Shown here piece by piece: positions 7,269 to 7,430 of a DNA stretch of 7,430 nt. The translations under genes and the position numbers were made by a program. Each line of letters starts with the position of its first letter. Positions within the stretch are counted from its first letter, which is position 1. The notes beneath the pieces are model-generated. The model ran no database searches, had not been told where the DNA came from, and saw nothing but the letters and a program-made list of their open reading frames with translations. Origin of the DNA: Adhaeribacter sp. (lineage in GTDB: Bacteria; Bacteroidota; Bacteroidia; Cytophagales; Hymenobacteraceae); the NCBI GenBank assembly GCA_028288395.1, contig JAQBNV010000321.1:1-7430 (forward strand), given 5' to 3'.

Positions 7269-7321
7269 TCTTTTAGAAGGAAACTTGTTGATTTACTGCG
7301 AACAAGTTTTCTTCTGAAAGA
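7269..7321 (+). repeat. Long AT-rich hairpin, 21-bp stem with 11-nt loop
   Basis: The arm CTTTTAGAAGGAAACTTGTT (7270-7289) pairs with AACAAGTTTTCTTCTGAAAG (7301-7320), and T7269 with A7321 adds one pair. Of 21 positions, 19 are Watson-Crick, and the other two are T7274/G7316 and G7280/T7310. Both become G.U wobbles in plus-strand RNA but A.C mismatches in minus-strand RNA, which hints at the plus strand as the structured transcript. No T-run follows the stem on the plus strand, so it does not look like a standard terminator. It sits between palindrome copies 2 and 3. Confidence 0.7.
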
Positions 7322-7359
7322 AGAAAATGAACTGGCATAATTCAGGTCATTCTGTTCCT

Positions 7360-7380
7360 CGGTTGGTGGCGCACCAACCG
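7360..7380. repeat. REP-like palindrome, copy 3
   Basis: The 9-bp arms CGGTTGGTG (7360-7368) and CACCAACCG (7372-7380) surround the loop GCG. The flanks TTCCT before and AAAGAA after are shared with copy 1, and AGCCCT further on (7387-7392) matches 7166-7171. The repeating unit is therefore larger than the palindrome. Confidence 0.85.
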
Positions 7381-7430
7381 AAAGAAAGCCCTTGTGGTAA
7401 GATATTTTTCAAAATTCCCGCACCGTCAAG

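Larger units (their letters stand above)
7066..7430. other. Gene-free, repeat-rich region upstream of the SDR gene
   Basis: No credible coding region was found in these 365 bp. Short open frames here run straight through palindromes and lack start signals. The stretch contains three copies of a REP-like palindrome, one long AT-rich hairpin, and an isolated perfect AAGGAGGT (7253-7260) with no start codon at a usable distance. The SDR promoter should lie in the part nearest 7066, but I see no exact TAnnTTTG on the minus strand. Confidence 0.7.

Noticed and set aside
6971..7276. Plus-strand open frame of 101 codons
   Set aside because: It starts antisense to the SDR gene and reads through two palindromes (giving VGDAPTE- and LVRHQPR-like peptides), which is typical of false genes called across repeats.
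7129..7386. CRISPR-like array
   Set aside because: The three repeats are unevenly spaced (70 and 156 bp start to start), are full palindromes, and are flanked by related rather than unique spacers; there are no cas genes.
7327..7430. Plus-strand ATG-initiated frame open to the right edge
   Set aside because: It reads through palindrome copy 3, has no ribosome-binding site at a proper distance and no recognisable protein content. It cannot be excluded fully because the end is not visible.

Overview
The window reads as a chromosomal piece from a member of the Bacteroidota, probably a Cytophagales-type bacterium (Adhaeribacter/Hymenobacter/Rufibacter-like; this genus-level guess is an inference from protein style only). 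The grounds are a SusC-type TonB-linked outer-membrane transporter directly followed by a SusD-type lipoprotein, the near absence of Shine-Dalgarno sequences before the genes, A-rich leaders, and a TAnnTTTG-type -7 promoter element before one gene.

All four genes lie on the minus strand, so transcription runs from high to low coordinates: SDR oxidoreductase (7065-6295), MFS transporter (6006-4693), SusC-like transporter (4199-1026), SusD-like lipoprotein (989 to beyond the left edge). SusC and SusD are 36 bp apart and surely co-transcribed. MFS and SusC are separated by 493 bp, and SDR and MFS by 288 bp. Each of these gaps carries inverted repeats, so the four genes are better seen as a same-direction cluster of two or three transcription units than as one tight operon.

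Taken together, the products can move a solute from outside into central metabolism. The SusC/SusD pair would capture and import a glycan fragment or other bulky nutrient across the outer membrane, the MFS protein would carry a small product across the inner membrane with an ion gradient, and the SDR would oxidise or reduce it. No glycoside hydrolase, lyase, sulfatase or regulator is visible, so the substrate cannot be named. Degradative enzymes often lie downstream of SusD, which here is off the left edge.

The non-coding parts hold most of the unexplained structure. The right end (7066-7430) has no convincing gene. It contains three copies of a REP-like palindrome, built on GGTTGGTG / CACCAACC arms around a 3-nt loop, and one copy shows a compensatory base-pair change. 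It also contains a long, AT-rich 21-bp hairpin whose two imperfect positions are G.U wobbles only if the plus strand is transcribed. The MFS-SusC gap has a near-perfect palindrome 73 bp before the SusC start, a 9-bp direct repeat at 13-bp spacing, and a 12-bp direct repeat that overlaps the MFS stop codon. No clearly new protein system is present. The repeat/hairpin island is the most interesting part.
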